Notes: generated by a model not told the origin, from the letters alone. Positions 17,589-26,494 are shown, counted from the stretch's first letter. The stretch is DNA of 64,000 nt from Sphingomonas azotifigens NBRC 15497 (GCF_002091475.1 NZ_BCTR01000021.1:62001-126000); one strand, 5' to 3'. Translations and numbers: made by a program.

Positions 17589-18479
17589 ATGACCATCCGT
17601 TTTGACGACCGCGTCGCCATCGTCACCGGTGCCGGCGGCGGAATCGGCCGCGCCTATGCGCTGGAACTTGCCCGGCGCGGTGCGCGGGTGGTGGTGAACG
17701 ATCTCGGCGCCAGCCGCGACGGCTCGGGCCATTCCGATGCCGCGCGGGCGGTCGTCGCCGAAATCGAGGCGCTGGGCGGCGACGCGATCGCCGATGGCGG
17801 CAGCGTCACCGACGCGGCCGCGATGCGCGCCATGGCCGATGCCGCCACGGCGCGTTGGGGCCGCATCGACATCCTGATCAACAATGCCGGGGTGCTGCGC
17901 GACAAGAGCTTCGCCAAGATGACCCCGGAGGACTTCGCTTTCGTCGTCGACGTCCACCTGATCGGATCGGCCAACGCGACCAAAGCCGTGTGGGAAACAA
18001 TGCGCGCGCAGGGCTATGGCCGCATCCTGATGACGGCATCGTCCACCGGTCTGTTCGGCAATTTCGGCCAGGCGAATTACGGCGCGGCAAAGCTCGGGCT
18101 CGCCGGGCTGACCAAGACCCTGCACCTCGAAGGCGCCAAGCACGGCATCCGCGTCAACACCATCGCCCCGGTGGCGGGCACGCGCATGACCGAGGATCTC
18201 TTCCCCGAAGCCGCGTTCGCCGCCTTCGCGCCGGAGCATGTCGCGCCCGCCGCGCTGTTCCTCGTCTGCGAGGATGCGCCGAGCAACATGATCGTCGGCG
18301 CCGGCGCGGGCGTGGTGCAGGCCGCCTATATCACGCTGACCCCAGGCGCGGTGCTGGCCGAACCCACGCCCGAGGCCGTGGCCGCGCAATGGGCGCAGAT
18401 CACCGATCGCACCGGCGAGATCGTGCCGGCCTCGGGCGCCGAGCAGACCATGGCGATCCTCAGCAAGGTGCAGCGCTGA
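17589..18479 (+). CDS. SDR-family oxidoreductase, (3R)-hydroxyacyl-CoA dehydrogenase type
   Basis: 296-residue NAD(P)-dependent short-chain dehydrogenase resembling the dehydrogenase domain of peroxisomal multifunctional enzyme type 2. It has the Rossmann motif TGAGGGIGRAYALELA, then VVVNDLGASRDGSG (typical of that branch), NNAG, and the catalytic Ser in TASSTGLFG with Tyr and Lys in YGAAKLG. A C-terminal extension beyond the core includes ITDRTGEIVPASG. It probably acts in fatty-acid or isoprenoid/aromatic acyl-CoA oxidation. ATG at 17589 follows a predicted leader hairpin carrying GGAGAG. Confidence 0.8.
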   Translation: MTIRFDDRVAIVTGAGGGIGRAYALELARRGARVVVNDLGASRDGSGHSDAARAVVAEIEALGGDAIADGGSVTDAAAMRAMADAATARWGRIDILINNAGVLRDKSFAKMTPEDFAFVVDVHLIGSANATKAVWETMRAQGYGRILMTASSTGLFGNFGQANYGAAKLGLAGLTKTLHLEGAKHGIRVNTIAPVAGTRMTEDLFPEAAFAAFAPEHVAPAALFLVCEDAPSNMIVGAGAGVVQAAYITLTPGAVLAEPTPEAVAAQWAQITDRTGEIVPASGAEQTMAILSKVQR

Positions 18480-18551
18480 CCGCTCCGCGCAGCACCGTAT
18501 TGCTTATGCAATACACTTGTGCGAGATTCGGCGCTTCGAAGGAGAGTGCCG

Positions 18552-19658
18552 ATGTATAGCGAAAGCGAACTGGCAGGCGCCGTCGAGGCGGGGGCACTCA
18601 CCCCCGAAGCCGCGACGGCGTTCCGCAACTATGTCGCCGCCAGCCGGGCAACACCCGCGGTCGACGAGGAGCATTTCCGGCTGCTGAGCGGCTTCAACGA
18701 CATCTTTGTTGCCATCGCAGCGGCGTTGATCCTGCTGGCGGTTGGCGAGCTTGGCGGCGCGCTGATACGCGGTGTGCTGGATGCGCGCATCGGCTCGCGG
18801 GCGGATGGCGCGAACATGATCGGCGGCGGCATCGCGGTGGCAGGCACGAGCTGGATGCTTGCCGAATATTTCACGGCGCGGCGCCGGCTTGCATTGCCGT
18901 CCATCCTGCTGCTGCTCGGCTTTGTCGGCGGGGCGGGTGCGACGATCGCCGGCGTGTTCGTCTACAACATCCCCTGGATCGAGCGCGTCCTTCCCGACGG
19001 CGCGGATCGCGACCGGGTGGCAGCCGTCGCCGCCATGCTCGCCGGCGGGCTCACCGCGGTGGCCGCGTGGGTGCACTGGCGCCGATTCATGGTGCCGATC
19101 ACTGTCGCAGCCGGCGCGCTCGCCGTGGTTGGCGTGGCGATCGGGCTCCTGCTGTCCGTGGTGCCCGCTGCCAAGGACTGGGTGAACCCGCTACTGCTGG
19201 TCGGCGGCATCGGCACCTTCCTCGCGGCGATGCGCTGGGACATGACCGATCTCGAGCGCCGCACCCGCCGATCGGACGTGGCCTTCTGGCTGCACCTCGC
19301 CGCCGCGCCGCTGATCGCGCATCCGGTGTTCCACATGCTCGGCGTGTTCGACGGCGAGATCAGCGCACCGATGGCGGCGCTGGTCTTCGCGCTCTACCTG
19401 TTCTTCGCCTTCGTGGCGCTGGCGGTGGACCGGCGCGCGCTGCTCGTCTCCAGCCTCGCCTATGTGCTGTGGGCGATGTACTCGCTGTTCCACCAGAGCG
19501 GATCGATGGAACTGAGTGCCGCCTTCACCGGCTTGGTGATCGGATCGGCGCTGCTGTCGCTCTCCGCCTTCTGGCACCCGATGCGCCGTGCGGCCGTGGG
19601 CCTGCTTGGCGATCTTGCCCGGCGGCTTCCGCCGACCCAGCAGGGCGCGCTGGCATAA
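18552..19658 (+). CDS. Polytopic membrane protein of unknown function
   Basis: 368 residues. A soluble N-terminal stretch of about 45 residues (MYSESELAGAVEAGALTPE) is followed by roughly ten hydrophobic segments through to the end. The N-terminal LTPEAATAFRNYV helix followed by a multi-spanning domain resembles DUF2157-like membrane proteins, though the match is loose. It stands alone between the SDR gene and a repeat element. GAAGGAGA precedes the ATG. Confidence 0.6.
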   Translation: MYSESELAGAVEAGALTPEAATAFRNYVAASRATPAVDEEHFRLLSGFNDIFVAIAAALILLAVGELGGALIRGVLDARIGSRADGANMIGGGIAVAGTSWMLAEYFTARRRLALPSILLLLGFVGGAGATIAGVFVYNIPWIERVLPDGADRDRVAAVAAMLAGGLTAVAAWVHWRRFMVPITVAAGALAVVGVAIGLLLSVVPAAKDWVNPLLLVGGIGTFLAAMRWDMTDLERRTRRSDVAFWLHLAAAPLIAHPVFHMLGVFDGEISAPMAALVFALYLFFAFVALAVDRRALLVSSLAYVLWAMYSLFHQSGSMELSAAFTGLVIGSALLSLSAFWHPMRRAAVGLLGDLARRLPPTQQGALA

Positions 19659-19732
19659 GGAGGCGCGTGTGCGTGTCGGGTGCGGGGGAAGCGCGATTGC
19701 GCCCCGGCAATGCCGGCACCGCAAATACCATC

Positions 19733-19827
19733 GTCATTCCCGGGCAGGCGGGAATCCATTGCCCTCGGCGCTGGGGGAAAGAACCGCACCTTCAGCGCCA
19801 ATGGATCCCCGCCTTCGCGGGGATGAC
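19733..19827. repeat. Family A paired palindromic repeat, copy 2
   Basis: About 95 bp. The left unit is GTCATTCCCGGGCAGGCGGGAA and the right unit CCCCGCCTTCGCGGGGATGAC, in inverted orientation. The spacer between the units (CCATTGCCCTCG and GGGGGAAAGAACCGC) is nearly the same as in the copy at 38211, so copies 2 and 3 are closely related. Confidence 0.85.
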
Positions 19828-19876
19828 AAGGTACATTGCCGGACGCGATGCCCTTCCGGCGCAAAGCGACCTTCCC

Positions 19877-20215
19877 CTATTCTTCTACCAGCTTCATCAG
19901 CCGGCGCTCGACCGGCGCGAGGACGGGCCCGAGTTCGTGCCCGCGCTTGAGCACCGCGCCGCTTTCGTTGACCAGCGCCCACATGCCCTGGCGATTGCGC
20001 AGGCTCGGCCGCTTCTCGATCCGATATTCCGGCCGCTCGGCCGCGCGGCGGAAGGCGGCGAACGCGGCGAAGTCCTTCTCGAATTGCATCGCATAGTCAC
20101 GCCAATGCCCGGCCGCGACCATCCGGCCGTAGAGATCGAGGATCCGGTTGAGTTCGAGGCGGTCGAAGCCGACCTGCTCGGGGCGAACGATAGGAAGCGG
20201 GGTGACGGTCCCCAT
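19877..20215 (-). CDS. DUF2794 domain-containing protein
   Basis: 112 residues matching the alphaproteobacterial DUF2794 family: LNRILDLYGRMVAAGHWRDY, FAAFRRAAERPEYRIEKRP and a C-terminal KLVEE. The family has no established function and its members are short cytoplasmic proteins. The start ATG at 20215 shares a base with the cysE stop, so the two are translationally coupled. The longer open frame upstream is the antisense of other sequence. Confidence 0.85.
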   Translation of the reverse strand: MGTVTPLPIVRPEQVGFDRLELNRILDLYGRMVAAGHWRDYAMQFEKDFAAFAAFRRAAERPEYRIEKRPSLRNRQGMWALVNESGAVLKRGHELGPVLAPVERRLMKLVEE

Positions 20216-20904
20216 CAGGCCCGGTCGCGCCGATCGGCCTCGGCGTCGCGCTCGGCGATCATCGCGTCGAGCCGCTTGCGCAGCGTGTCGATCTCGCAGC
20301 GCATCAACTCCAGCTTCTGGGTGGAGGGATCGAACACGTCGCTGCACGGCGTGCCATAGGGCACGAAATCCTTCTGCCACGCCACCGCTTCGACCAGCGT
20401 CGGCTTGGCGGGAATGCCCACCATCACTGCGCCCGGCGCGACGTCCTTGGTGACCACGGCATTGGCGCCGATCCGCGCCCGCTCGCCGACCGTGATGGGC
20501 CCCAGCACCTGCGCGCCCGATCCGATGATCACCCCGTCGCGCAGCGTCGGATGGCGCTTGCCGCCCACGCCGTTGTCGGGGCTGGTACCGCCCAGCGTCA
20601 CGCACTGATAGATGGTCACGTTGTCGCCGATCACCGCGGTCTCGCCGATCACGACAAAGCCATGGTCGATGAAAAAGTTGCGGCCGATCGTCGCACCCGG
20701 ATGGATGTCGATCGCGGTCATCCAGCGCGACCAGTGATTGACCAGCCGGGCGAGGAAGAAGAAGCGCCGGCGGAACAGCGCATGGGCGATGCGGTGATAG
20801 CCCAGCGCCCAGACGCCCGGGTAAAGCAGAATCTCCAGCCGGCTCCGTGGCGCGGGATCGCGCGCGCGGATCGAATCGAGATAGCCCTTCAGACGCGTCA
20901 ACAT
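20215..20904 (-). CDS. cysE: Serine O-acetyltransferase, short EpsC type
   Basis: 229-residue cytoplasmic enzyme converting L-serine and acetyl-CoA to O-acetylserine, the first step of cysteine synthesis. The left-handed beta-helix hexapeptide region is clear, with [17 protein letters not shown] containing the catalytic His and [22 protein letters not shown], then GKRHPTL and VGIPAKP. It lacks the long N-terminal domain of E. coli CysE. The C-terminus has a charged coiled-coil ([19 protein letters not shown]), likely involved in oligomerisation. It is divergent from a TauE/SafE permease. Confidence 0.92.
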   Translation of the reverse strand: MLTRLKGYLDSIRARDPAPRSRLEILLYPGVWALGYHRIAHALFRRRFFFLARLVNHWSRWMTAIDIHPGATIGRNFFIDHGFVVIGETAVIGDNVTIYQCVTLGGTSPDNGVGGKRHPTLRDGVIIGSGAQVLGPITVGERARIGANAVVTKDVAPGAVMVGIPAKPTLVEAVAWQKDFVPYGTPCSDVFDPSTQKLELMRCEIDTLRKRLDAMIAERDAEADRRDRA

Positions 20905-21058
20905 GGCCGGACCCCTTTATCACAGCGAAATAGGGCGGCATCCCCGGTTTTTCCAGCGCTGCCACGGCAAGGCCGGCAACCGCCATACACTATCGGGGTT
21001 GTAGGATTTGGCGGAACCGGCCATTTCGGGCAACCGAGCCGTCGCAACAGGGGCATGG

Positions 21059-21835
21059 ATGTTCGCAGGAATCACGCTCGCCGAAATGCTGCCCTATGTC
21101 GCCGTCGGTTTTGCCGCCCAGTTGGTGGACGGGGCGCTCGGCATGGCCTTCGGGGTGATTTCCAGCACCCTGCTGGTGAGCGTGCTGGGCATCGCGCCCG
21201 CCACCGCCTCGGCCGGCGTGCATCTGGTGGAGACGATGACGACGGGCGTCTCGGGCCTCAGCCACGCGCTGCACCGGAACGTCAACTGGCGGCTGTTCGC
21301 GCGGCTGCTGGTCCCCGGCATGATCGGCGGCGTGCTTGGCGCCTATGTGCTCACCGCGCTCGACGCCTCGGTGACGCGGCCGTTCGTGATGGCCTATCTC
21401 TGCGCGATCGGGCTGTATCTGCTGTTCCGCGCCATCCGCTTCGCGCCGCACAACCGCGAGCCGAAGATCGTCGAGCCGCTGGGGCTCGCCGGCGGCTTCC
21501 TCGATGCCGCGGGCGGCGGCGGCTGGGGGCCGGTGGTGACCAGCAACCTGCTGGTGCAGGGCGCGCAGCCGCGCACCACGATCGGCACGGTCAATACCAC
21601 CGAGTTCTTCCTGACGCTGACGATCTCCGCGACCTTCCTGTTCCACATCGGCGCGCAGGGCTTCACCCCCGATTTCTGGCACCCGGTGCTCGGCCTGCTG
21701 ATCGGCGGGGTGGTCGCAGCCCCCTTCGGCGCGATGTTCGCCAAGCGCATGCCGGTGCGGCTGCTGCTCAGCCTGGTCGGCATCGTGCTGACCGCGACGA
21801 GCGCATTCAGCCTGTATCGGGCGATAACCGTATAG
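21059..21835 (+). CDS. TauE/SafE-family sulfite/anion permease
   Basis: About 258 residues with eight hydrophobic segments. The family motifs are AAQLVDGALGMAFGVISS near the start and GGFLDAAGGGGWGPVVTSNLL in the second half, the duplicated pattern of TauE/SafE transporters. ATG at 21059 has AGGGG just upstream; a TTG at 21008 in frame would add 17 residues. Divergent placement next to cysE suggests a link to sulfur metabolism (sulfite, sulfonate or thiosulfate movement), but the substrate is not shown by the sequence. Confidence 0.82.
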   Translation: MFAGITLAEMLPYVAVGFAAQLVDGALGMAFGVISSTLLVSVLGIAPATASAGVHLVETMTTGVSGLSHALHRNVNWRLFARLLVPGMIGGVLGAYVLTALDASVTRPFVMAYLCAIGLYLLFRAIRFAPHNREPKIVEPLGLAGGFLDAAGGGGWGPVVTSNLLVQGAQPRTTIGTVNTTEFFLTLTISATFLFHIGAQGFTPDFWHPVLGLLIGGVVAAPFGAMFAKRMPVRLLLSLVGIVLTATSAFSLYRAITV

Positions 21836-21951
21836 ACATTCAAGAGAATCATCTTTTAACAACGTCTGTTTCTGACAAATATTTACCAGGTATCGACGAA
21901 CAATCGCTTCCCATGATATTGTCCACACGACCTCGATGTGTGGAGTCGACA

Positions 21952-22332
21952 ATGCTGCTCGAAAACACTCTGGCCCGTGCCACCAAGGGAACCGGCACCG
22001 CTTTCGACTTCACAGGGACGTGGACGAATGAGCTAGGCTCCACTGCAACCTTCGTGCAGACCGGTACATCCTTGAGCGGCAACTATGTTAGTGCGGTGAG
22101 CGAAGGCGGCAGCTCTGCCACCGGGACGATTACCGGGTTTGTCGATGGGGACCTGATCGCTTTTCTTGTCCAATGGGAGCAGTTCCAGGCAATTACTTCC
22201 TGGGTCGGGCAGCTCGTACCCAGCGCTGCGACGGCTACGATCACGACGCTATGGCAGATGACCAAGCAGGTCGACCCTGGAGACGAATGGGCTTCGATCA
22301 ATGCCGGGGCAGATACCTTTCTGCGCACGTGA
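21952..22332 (+). CDS. Avidin-family biotin-binding protein (probable)
   Basis: 126 residues with an avidin/streptavidin beta-barrel pattern. Aligning by eye with streptavidin, GTWTNELGS gives Asn26 (streptavidin N23) and Ser30 (S27), GNYVSAV gives Tyr45 (Y43) and Ser47 (S45), Trp75 equals W79, ITSWVGQL gives Thr82 (T90) and Trp84 (W92), TTLWQMT gives Trp101 (W108), and DEWASINAGADTF gives Trp113 (W120) and Asp121 (D128). Most biotin contacts are kept, including the inter-subunit Trp that is absent in rhizavidin. The segment between W79 and W92 equivalents is four residues shorter. No signal peptide is visible from ATG 21952; ATG 21913 would add 13 residues without creating one. The local DNA is AT-richer than its surroundings. 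Confidence 0.8.
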   Translation: MLLENTLARATKGTGTAFDFTGTWTNELGSTATFVQTGTSLSGNYVSAVSEGGSSATGTITGFVDGDLIAFLVQWEQFQAITSWVGQLVPSAATATITTLWQMTKQVDPGDEWASINAGADTFLRT

Positions 22333-22600
22333 AGCGATCGCGGGACACCCCTTATCTTCTGCGCGGGCGACCTATACGCTCTAGACCCAGCTACCCGCGC
22401 AGTGCCGCCCAGCGCACCGCCAGTCGCCAGACGACGCCGTGTCGGTAGGGTTGGTCCATCTTTATGCCACTCTCGATCATAGCAGCCGCACTGAGTGACC
22501 CAGTCGATCACCCCAAGCGGGTCTTCCAATTTCACAGCGGGGTTGCAGCCGCCTATATCCGGCTTCGCAACAGCAACCCCCGTTCTGGAGGAACATACGC

Positions 22601-23164
22601 ATGGCTCTTATCGGCAGCACCATCAAGCCGTTCACCGCACAGGCCTATAAGGAAGGCAAGTTCGTCGAAGTCACCGACGCCGACGTGAAGGGCAAGTGGG
22701 CGGTCTTCTTCTTCTACCCGGCGGACTTCACCTTCGTGTGCCCGACCGAGCTGGAAGACCTGGCCGATGTCTATCCGACCCTGCAGGGCATGGGCGTTGA
22801 AGTCTACTCGGTCTCGACCGACACCCACTTCAGCCACAAGGCGTGGCACGACACCTCGCCCGCGATCGGCAAGATCAACTATTACATGCTCGGCGACCAG
22901 AACCACACCATCTCGAACAACTTCGACGTGCTGCGTGCAGGCCAGGGCCTGGCCGATCGCGGTACCTTCGTGGTCGATCCGGACGGCGTGATCCAGATCA
23001 TGGAAGTCACTTCGGAAGGCGTTGGCCGTAACGCCCAGGAACTGCTCCGCAAGATCAAGGCCGCGCAGTATGTCGCCGCCCACCCGGGCGAAGTCTGCCC
23101 CGCCAAGTGGGAAGAAGGCGCCGAGACCCTCGCGCCGTCGCTCGACCTGGTCGGCAAGATCTAA
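22601..23164 (+). CDS. ahpC: Alkyl hydroperoxide reductase subunit C (peroxiredoxin)
   Basis: 187-residue typical 2-Cys peroxiredoxin that reduces H2O2 and organic peroxides. The peroxidatic Cys47 lies in [14 protein letters not shown] and the resolving Cys166 in [10 protein letters not shown]; the family [15 protein letters not shown] region is present. GGAGG precedes the ATG. It is followed by ahpF, its reductase, and oxyR, its likely regulator. The 268 bp between the avidin gene and ahpC contain the promoter; no convincing ATAG/CTAT OxyR box was seen there. Confidence 0.96.
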   Translation: MALIGSTIKPFTAQAYKEGKFVEVTDADVKGKWAVFFFYPADFTFVCPTELEDLADVYPTLQGMGVEVYSVSTDTHFSHKAWHDTSPAIGKINYYMLGDQNHTISNNFDVLRAGQGLADRGTFVVDPDGVIQIMEVTSEGVGRNAQELLRKIKAAQYVAAHPGEVCPAKWEEGAETLAPSLDLVGKI

Positions 23165-23235
23165 GACCCGATCCTCTTCGGAGGATCAAAGGCTACGGCG
23201 CCCGCCCCTGCCCCCCCCAACGCGGGCGCCGATCG

Positions 23236-23274
23236 CGGCCCGGAGCGGATCCCCCCTCCGCTTCGGGCCGTTTT
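23236..23274 (+). terminator. Terminator-like hairpin between ahpC and ahpF
   Basis: Strong stem CGGCCCGGAGCGG / CCGCTTCGGGCCG with a nine-base loop and TTTT directly after. It sits 72 bp after ahpC and 25 bp before ahpF, so it could end most ahpC transcripts and keep ahpF expression lower than ahpC. Confidence 0.7.
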
Positions 23275-23298
23275 AGTAGAAGATACAGGAGTTTCCCC

Positions 23299-24879
23299 AT
23301 GCTCGACGCCACTCTGACGCAGCAGCTCAAGGGCTATCTCGTGAACATCCGCGAGCCGATCGAGCTCGTCGCCAGCCTCGGCGACGATGCCAAGTCGCGC
23401 GAGCTGGGTGAGCTGCTGGCGGCCATCGCCGCGCTTTCCGACAAGATCGACCTCGTCCACGCGGACGACCGTCGCAAGCCCAGCTTCCTGATCCGCCGCA
23501 AGGGCACCGATATCGGCGTGCGCTTTGCCGGCATCCCGATGGGGCATGAGTTCACCTCGCTGGTGCTCGCGCTGCTCCAGGTCGGCGGCCACCCCAGCAA
23601 GGCGGCGCGGGAGCTGATCGAGCAGGTCCGCAACATCGAGGGCGAGTTCAGCTTCGAAACCTATTTCTCGCTGTCGTGCCAGAACTGCCCGGACGTGGTG
23701 CAGGCGCTGAACCTGATGGCGGTGCTCAACCCCAATATCCGCCACGTCGCGATCGACGGCGCGCTGTTCAAGGACGAAGTCGAGGGCCGCAAGATCATGG
23801 CGGTGCCGACCGTGTACCTGAACGGCGAGCCCTTCGCCTCGGGCCGGATGGACCTGGAGCAGATCGTCGCCAAGATCGACACCGGCGCCGAAGCCCGCGC
23901 GGCCGAGAAGATCAAGCAGAAGGATCCGTTCGACGTGCTCGTCGTCGGCGGCGGTCCGGCCGGTGCGGCCGCGGCGATCTACACCGCGCGCAAGGGCATC
24001 CGTGTCGGCGTGGCGGCCGAGCGCTTCGGCGGCCAGGTGCTCGATACCATGGGCATCGAGAATTTCATCTCGGTCTCGCACACCGAGGGGCCGAAGCTCG
24101 CCGCCCAGCTCGAGCAGCATGTGAAGGATTATGACGTCGACGTCATGAACCTGCAGCGTGCCGAAAAGCTGATCCCGGCCAAGCGCGAGGGCGGCCTGCA
24201 CGAAGTGGTGCTGGCGAATGGCGCGAGCCTGAAGGCCAAGGCCATCATCCTCTCCACCGGCGCGCGCTGGCGGCAGATGAACGTGCCGGGCGAGAACGAA
24301 TACAAGAACAAGGGCGTGGCCTATTGCCCGCACTGCGACGGCCCGCTGTTCAAGGGCAAGCGCGTCGCGGTGATCGGCGGCGGCAACTCGGGTGTCGAGG
24401 CCGCGATCGACCTGGCCGGTATCGTCGCGCACGTCACGCTGATCGAGTTCGATAGCCAGCTGCGTGCCGACGCGGTGCTGCAGCGCAAGCTCGCCAGCCT
24501 GCCGAACGTGAAAATCCTCACCTCGGCGATGACCACCAAGGTCGATGGCGACGGCGAGAAGGTCTCGGGCCTCAGCTACAAGGATCGCAACAGCGGCGCC
24601 GAGCATGACATCGCGCTGGAAGGCATCTTCGTCCAGATCGGCCTGGTGCCCAACACCGAATGGCTGAAGGATGCGGTGGCGCTCACCAATCGCGGCGAGA
24701 TCGAGATCGACGCGCGCGGCGAGACCAGCCAGCCGGGCATCTTCGCGGCGGGCGACTGCACCACCGTGCCGTACAAGCAGATCGTGATCGCGATGGGCGC
24801 GGGTTCCACCGCCGCGCTCTCGGCGTTCGATTACATGATCCGCCTGCCGGCCGAAGAACTTCAGGCTGCTGCTGCCTGA
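23299..24879 (+). CDS. ahpF: Alkyl hydroperoxide reductase subunit F
   Basis: 526-residue flavoprotein NADH:peroxiredoxin reductase that regenerates AhpC. The N-terminal tandem thioredoxin-fold domain has the CxxC at Cys127/Cys130 (SCQNCPD). The thioredoxin-reductase-like part has the FAD motif [19 protein letters not shown], the second redox pair at Cys343/Cys346 (YCPHCDGP), the NADH motif [17 protein letters not shown] and the C-terminal FAD contact [12 protein letters not shown] at 23299 follows CAGGAG. Confidence 0.96.
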   Translation: MLDATLTQQLKGYLVNIREPIELVASLGDDAKSRELGELLAAIAALSDKIDLVHADDRRKPSFLIRRKGTDIGVRFAGIPMGHEFTSLVLALLQVGGHPSKAARELIEQVRNIEGEFSFETYFSLSCQNCPDVVQALNLMAVLNPNIRHVAIDGALFKDEVEGRKIMAVPTVYLNGEPFASGRMDLEQIVAKIDTGAEARAAEKIKQKDPFDVLVVGGGPAGAAAAIYTARKGIRVGVAAERFGGQVLDTMGIENFISVSHTEGPKLAAQLEQHVKDYDVDVMNLQRAEKLIPAKREGGLHEVVLANGASLKAKAIILSTGARWRQMNVPGENEYKNKGVAYCPHCDGPLFKGKRVAVIGGGNSGVEAAIDLAGIVAHVTLIEFDSQLRADAVLQRKLASLPNVKILTSAMTTKVDGDGEKVSGLSYKDRNSGAEHDIALEGIFVQIGLVPNTEWLKDAVALTNRGEIEIDARGETSQPGIFAAGDCTTVPYKQIVIAMGAGSTAALSAFDYMIRLPAEELQAAAA

Positions 24880-24887
24880 GCCCCTGC

Positions 24888-24920
24888 GCTCCCCCGATCG
24901 TCCCTAGCGGTCGGGGGAGC
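24888..24920. terminator. Hairpin after ahpF
   Basis: Near-perfect stem GCTCCCCCGA / TCGGGGGAGC with a 13-base loop, 9 bp after the ahpF stop. It lacks a clear T-tract, so it may act as an RNA-end stabiliser or a weak terminator before oxyR. Confidence 0.5.
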
Positions 24921-24986
24921 GGCTATTCGCTTTCCATGTTCGATCCGGCCACTATATACCCGCCCTACCATCGAGAGAGGCGATCA

Positions 24987-25889
24987 GTGGCGCAAACCTA
25001 CCTCCCTACCCTCAAGCAGCTGCAATATCTGGTGGCGCTCAACGACGCCGGCCATTTCGGTCGGGCCGCGGAGGCATGCTTCGTCACCCAGTCGACCCTG
25101 TCCGCCGGCATTCGCGAACTGGAGACGCTGATCGGCGTGGTACTGGTCGAGCGCACCCGCCGGGTGGTGCGCTTCACGCCGCTGGGAGAGCGGATCGTCG
25201 AGAAGGCACGCCGCGTGCTGCGCGAGGCGGACGAGTTGGGCGACCTCGCCCGCGCCGCCGGTCGGCCGCTCTCGGGCGAGATGCGGATGAGCGTCATCCC
25301 CACCATCGCGCCCTTCCTGCTGCCGCGCATCCTGCCGCGGCTCCGCCAGCAATATCCGGACCTCAAGCTCTATCTGCGCGAGGAAACCAGCGGCCAGGCC
25401 TGCGAGGCGCTGAGCCATGGCCGCACCGATTGCGTGCTGCTCGCTTTGCCCTTCTCCTGCGGCGACGTGGAGAGCGCCCGGCTGTTCGACGATCGACTGT
25501 TCGTCGCCTTCCGCGATGGGGAAATGGACCCGACGCCCGCGATCCACCCGGATGCGATCGACGAGACGCGGCTGCTGATGCTCGAGGACGGCCATTGTCT
25601 GAAGGACCATGCGCTGGCCGCCTGCAACCGGCCGGAGATGCGCGCCGAGGCGACGATGCTCGGCACCTCGCTCCACACCATGGTGCAGATGGTCGACAAC
25701 GGCCTGGGGGTGACGATGCTGCCGGAGATGGCGGTGGATGCGGGCATCCTGGAGCACACCTCGGTCACCGCGCGGCCGCTCGACGCCGCCAATGCCTCCC
25801 GGCACATCGCACTGGTCTGGCGCAAGGCATCCCCCCGCGAGCGGGATTTCCGTCTGCTCGCGGACGTGCTGGCGGCCGCGCGGACCTAG
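24987..25889 (+). CDS. oxyR: Hydrogen-peroxide-sensing LysR regulator OxyR
   Basis: 300-residue LysR-type regulator. The N-terminal helix-turn-helix PTLKQLQYLVALNDAGHFGR continues into AAEACFVTQSTLSAGIRELE, as in OxyR. The redox pair is Cys204 in MLEDGHCLKDHAL and Cys213 in AACNRPE, spaced nine apart exactly like E. coli C199/C208. The start is GTG at 24987, with GAGAGAGG upstream, which yields the canonical MAQTYLPTLKQL; an ATG at 24936 in frame would add a non-conserved tail. It lies downstream of ahpC-ahpF, which it most likely activates under peroxide stress. Confidence 0.93.
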   Translation: MAQTYLPTLKQLQYLVALNDAGHFGRAAEACFVTQSTLSAGIRELETLIGVVLVERTRRVVRFTPLGERIVEKARRVLREADELGDLARAAGRPLSGEMRMSVIPTIAPFLLPRILPRLRQQYPDLKLYLREETSGQACEALSHGRTDCVLLALPFSCGDVESARLFDDRLFVAFRDGEMDPTPAIHPDAIDETRLLMLEDGHCLKDHALAACNRPEMRAEATMLGTSLHTMVQMVDNGLGVTMLPEMAVDAGILEHTSVTARPLDAANASRHIALVWRKASPRERDFRLLADVLAAART

Positions 25890-26200
25890 GGCTCCCAGAC
25901 GGCGCGCAGTTGCTCCAGCTGGTGCATGCGCTCGTGGAGGATGGTGACGATGCGGAGCTGGTCGCCGCTGCTCAACCGCCAATAGACGAAGTGGTGCTCG
26001 CAGCGGCAGAAATAGCCGTCCGCGCCAAATTCGGCACCTATCCTGCGCCAGACCATCCGACGATCGGCGATTGCGTCGAAACAGTCGAATAGCTTTAGAT
26101 AGTAACGATCCGCCTGCTCGCGGCCCCATGTCGCATGAGTATAGGCGTAGATCTCGGCGATCTGCTCCTTCGCGAGCGGCGAGAGCTGGTCGCGACTCAC
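25886..26200 (-). CDS. parE: ParE-family toxin of a type II toxin-antitoxin pair
   Basis: 104 residues with a RelE/ParE fold: LSPLAKEQIAEIYAYTHATWG at the start, YYLKLFDCFDAIAD in the helical part, and the C-terminal strand motif FCRCEHHFVYWRLSSGD then IVTILHERM. ParE toxins poison DNA gyrase, while RelE toxins cut mRNA; the absence of RelE catalytic basic residues and the RHH antitoxin partner favour ParE. The start overlaps the antitoxin stop by 4 bases. The 3' end overlaps oxyR by 4 bases in convergent orientation. Confidence 0.8.
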   Translation of the reverse strand: MSRDQLSPLAKEQIAEIYAYTHATWGREQADRYYLKLFDCFDAIADRRMVWRRIGAEFGADGYFCRCEHHFVYWRLSSGDQLRIVTILHERMHQLEQLRAVWEP

Positions 26201-26460
26201 CCGTGGCGCTGCCGCAGCTCTTCGAGGAAGGCATCGCGATCCACCTCGACATAGTCCTCGTCCGGTGTCGCGAAGGCGCGCTGCAGCTCGGCCTTGAGCG
26301 TCTCGAACATCTCGCGCTCGACGCGTTCCTTGTCGCGGCGGATCAGGTCGCGGACATATTCGCTGACATTCTCGTACAGCCCGTGCTCGCCAACGTTGCG
26401 CGTGACGAAGTCGCTCAGCGGGCCGGAGACTCGGACGTTAAGGTTCATCGGCTTGGTCAT
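26197..26460 (-). CDS. parD: ParD-family ribbon-helix-helix antitoxin
   Basis: About 87 residues. The N-terminal strand NLNVRVSGPLSDFV is followed by ENVSEYVRDLIRRDKERVE, the ribbon-helix-helix pattern of ParD antitoxins that bind DNA as dimers and autorepress. A charged C-terminal tail (VEVDRDAFLEELRQRHG) would wrap the toxin. ATG at 26460 (MTKPMNLNV) or 26448 (MNLNV) are both plausible. It is transcribed before the toxin gene, with an upstream inverted repeat as likely operator. Confidence 0.78.
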   Translation of the reverse strand: MTKPMNLNVRVSGPLSDFVTRNVGEHGLYENVSEYVRDLIRRDKERVEREMFETLKAELQRAFATPDEDYVEVDRDAFLEELRQRHG

Positions 26461-26469
26461 GCGCATACA

Positions 26470-26485
26470 GATATCATGGAATATC
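26470..26485. promoter_or_regulatory. Candidate parD operator
   Basis: Inverted repeat GATAT-N6-ATATC located 10 bp before the parD start in the short AT-rich gap after moaE. RHH antitoxins normally bind such palindromes over their own promoter. The gap is only about 34 bp, so the promoter must overlap the end of moaE. Confidence 0.5.
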
Positions 26486-26494
26486 GTGTATAGG

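Noticed and set aside
22392..22460. 22-codon minus-strand frame starting MDQPYRHGVVWRLAVRW before ahpC
   Set aside because: Looks like a possible gene fragment, but it is too short and matches no family I recognise, so it could be chance.
22333..22600. OxyR box upstream of ahpC
   Set aside because: No ATAG-N7-CTAT-type arrangement found; only weak TGATC/GATCA repeats, which are not convincing.
24660..24986. Longer OxyR starting upstream at 24936 or in the ahpF end
   Set aside because: GTG 24987 has a ribosome site and gives the conserved N-terminus; the extra residues are not OxyR-like.
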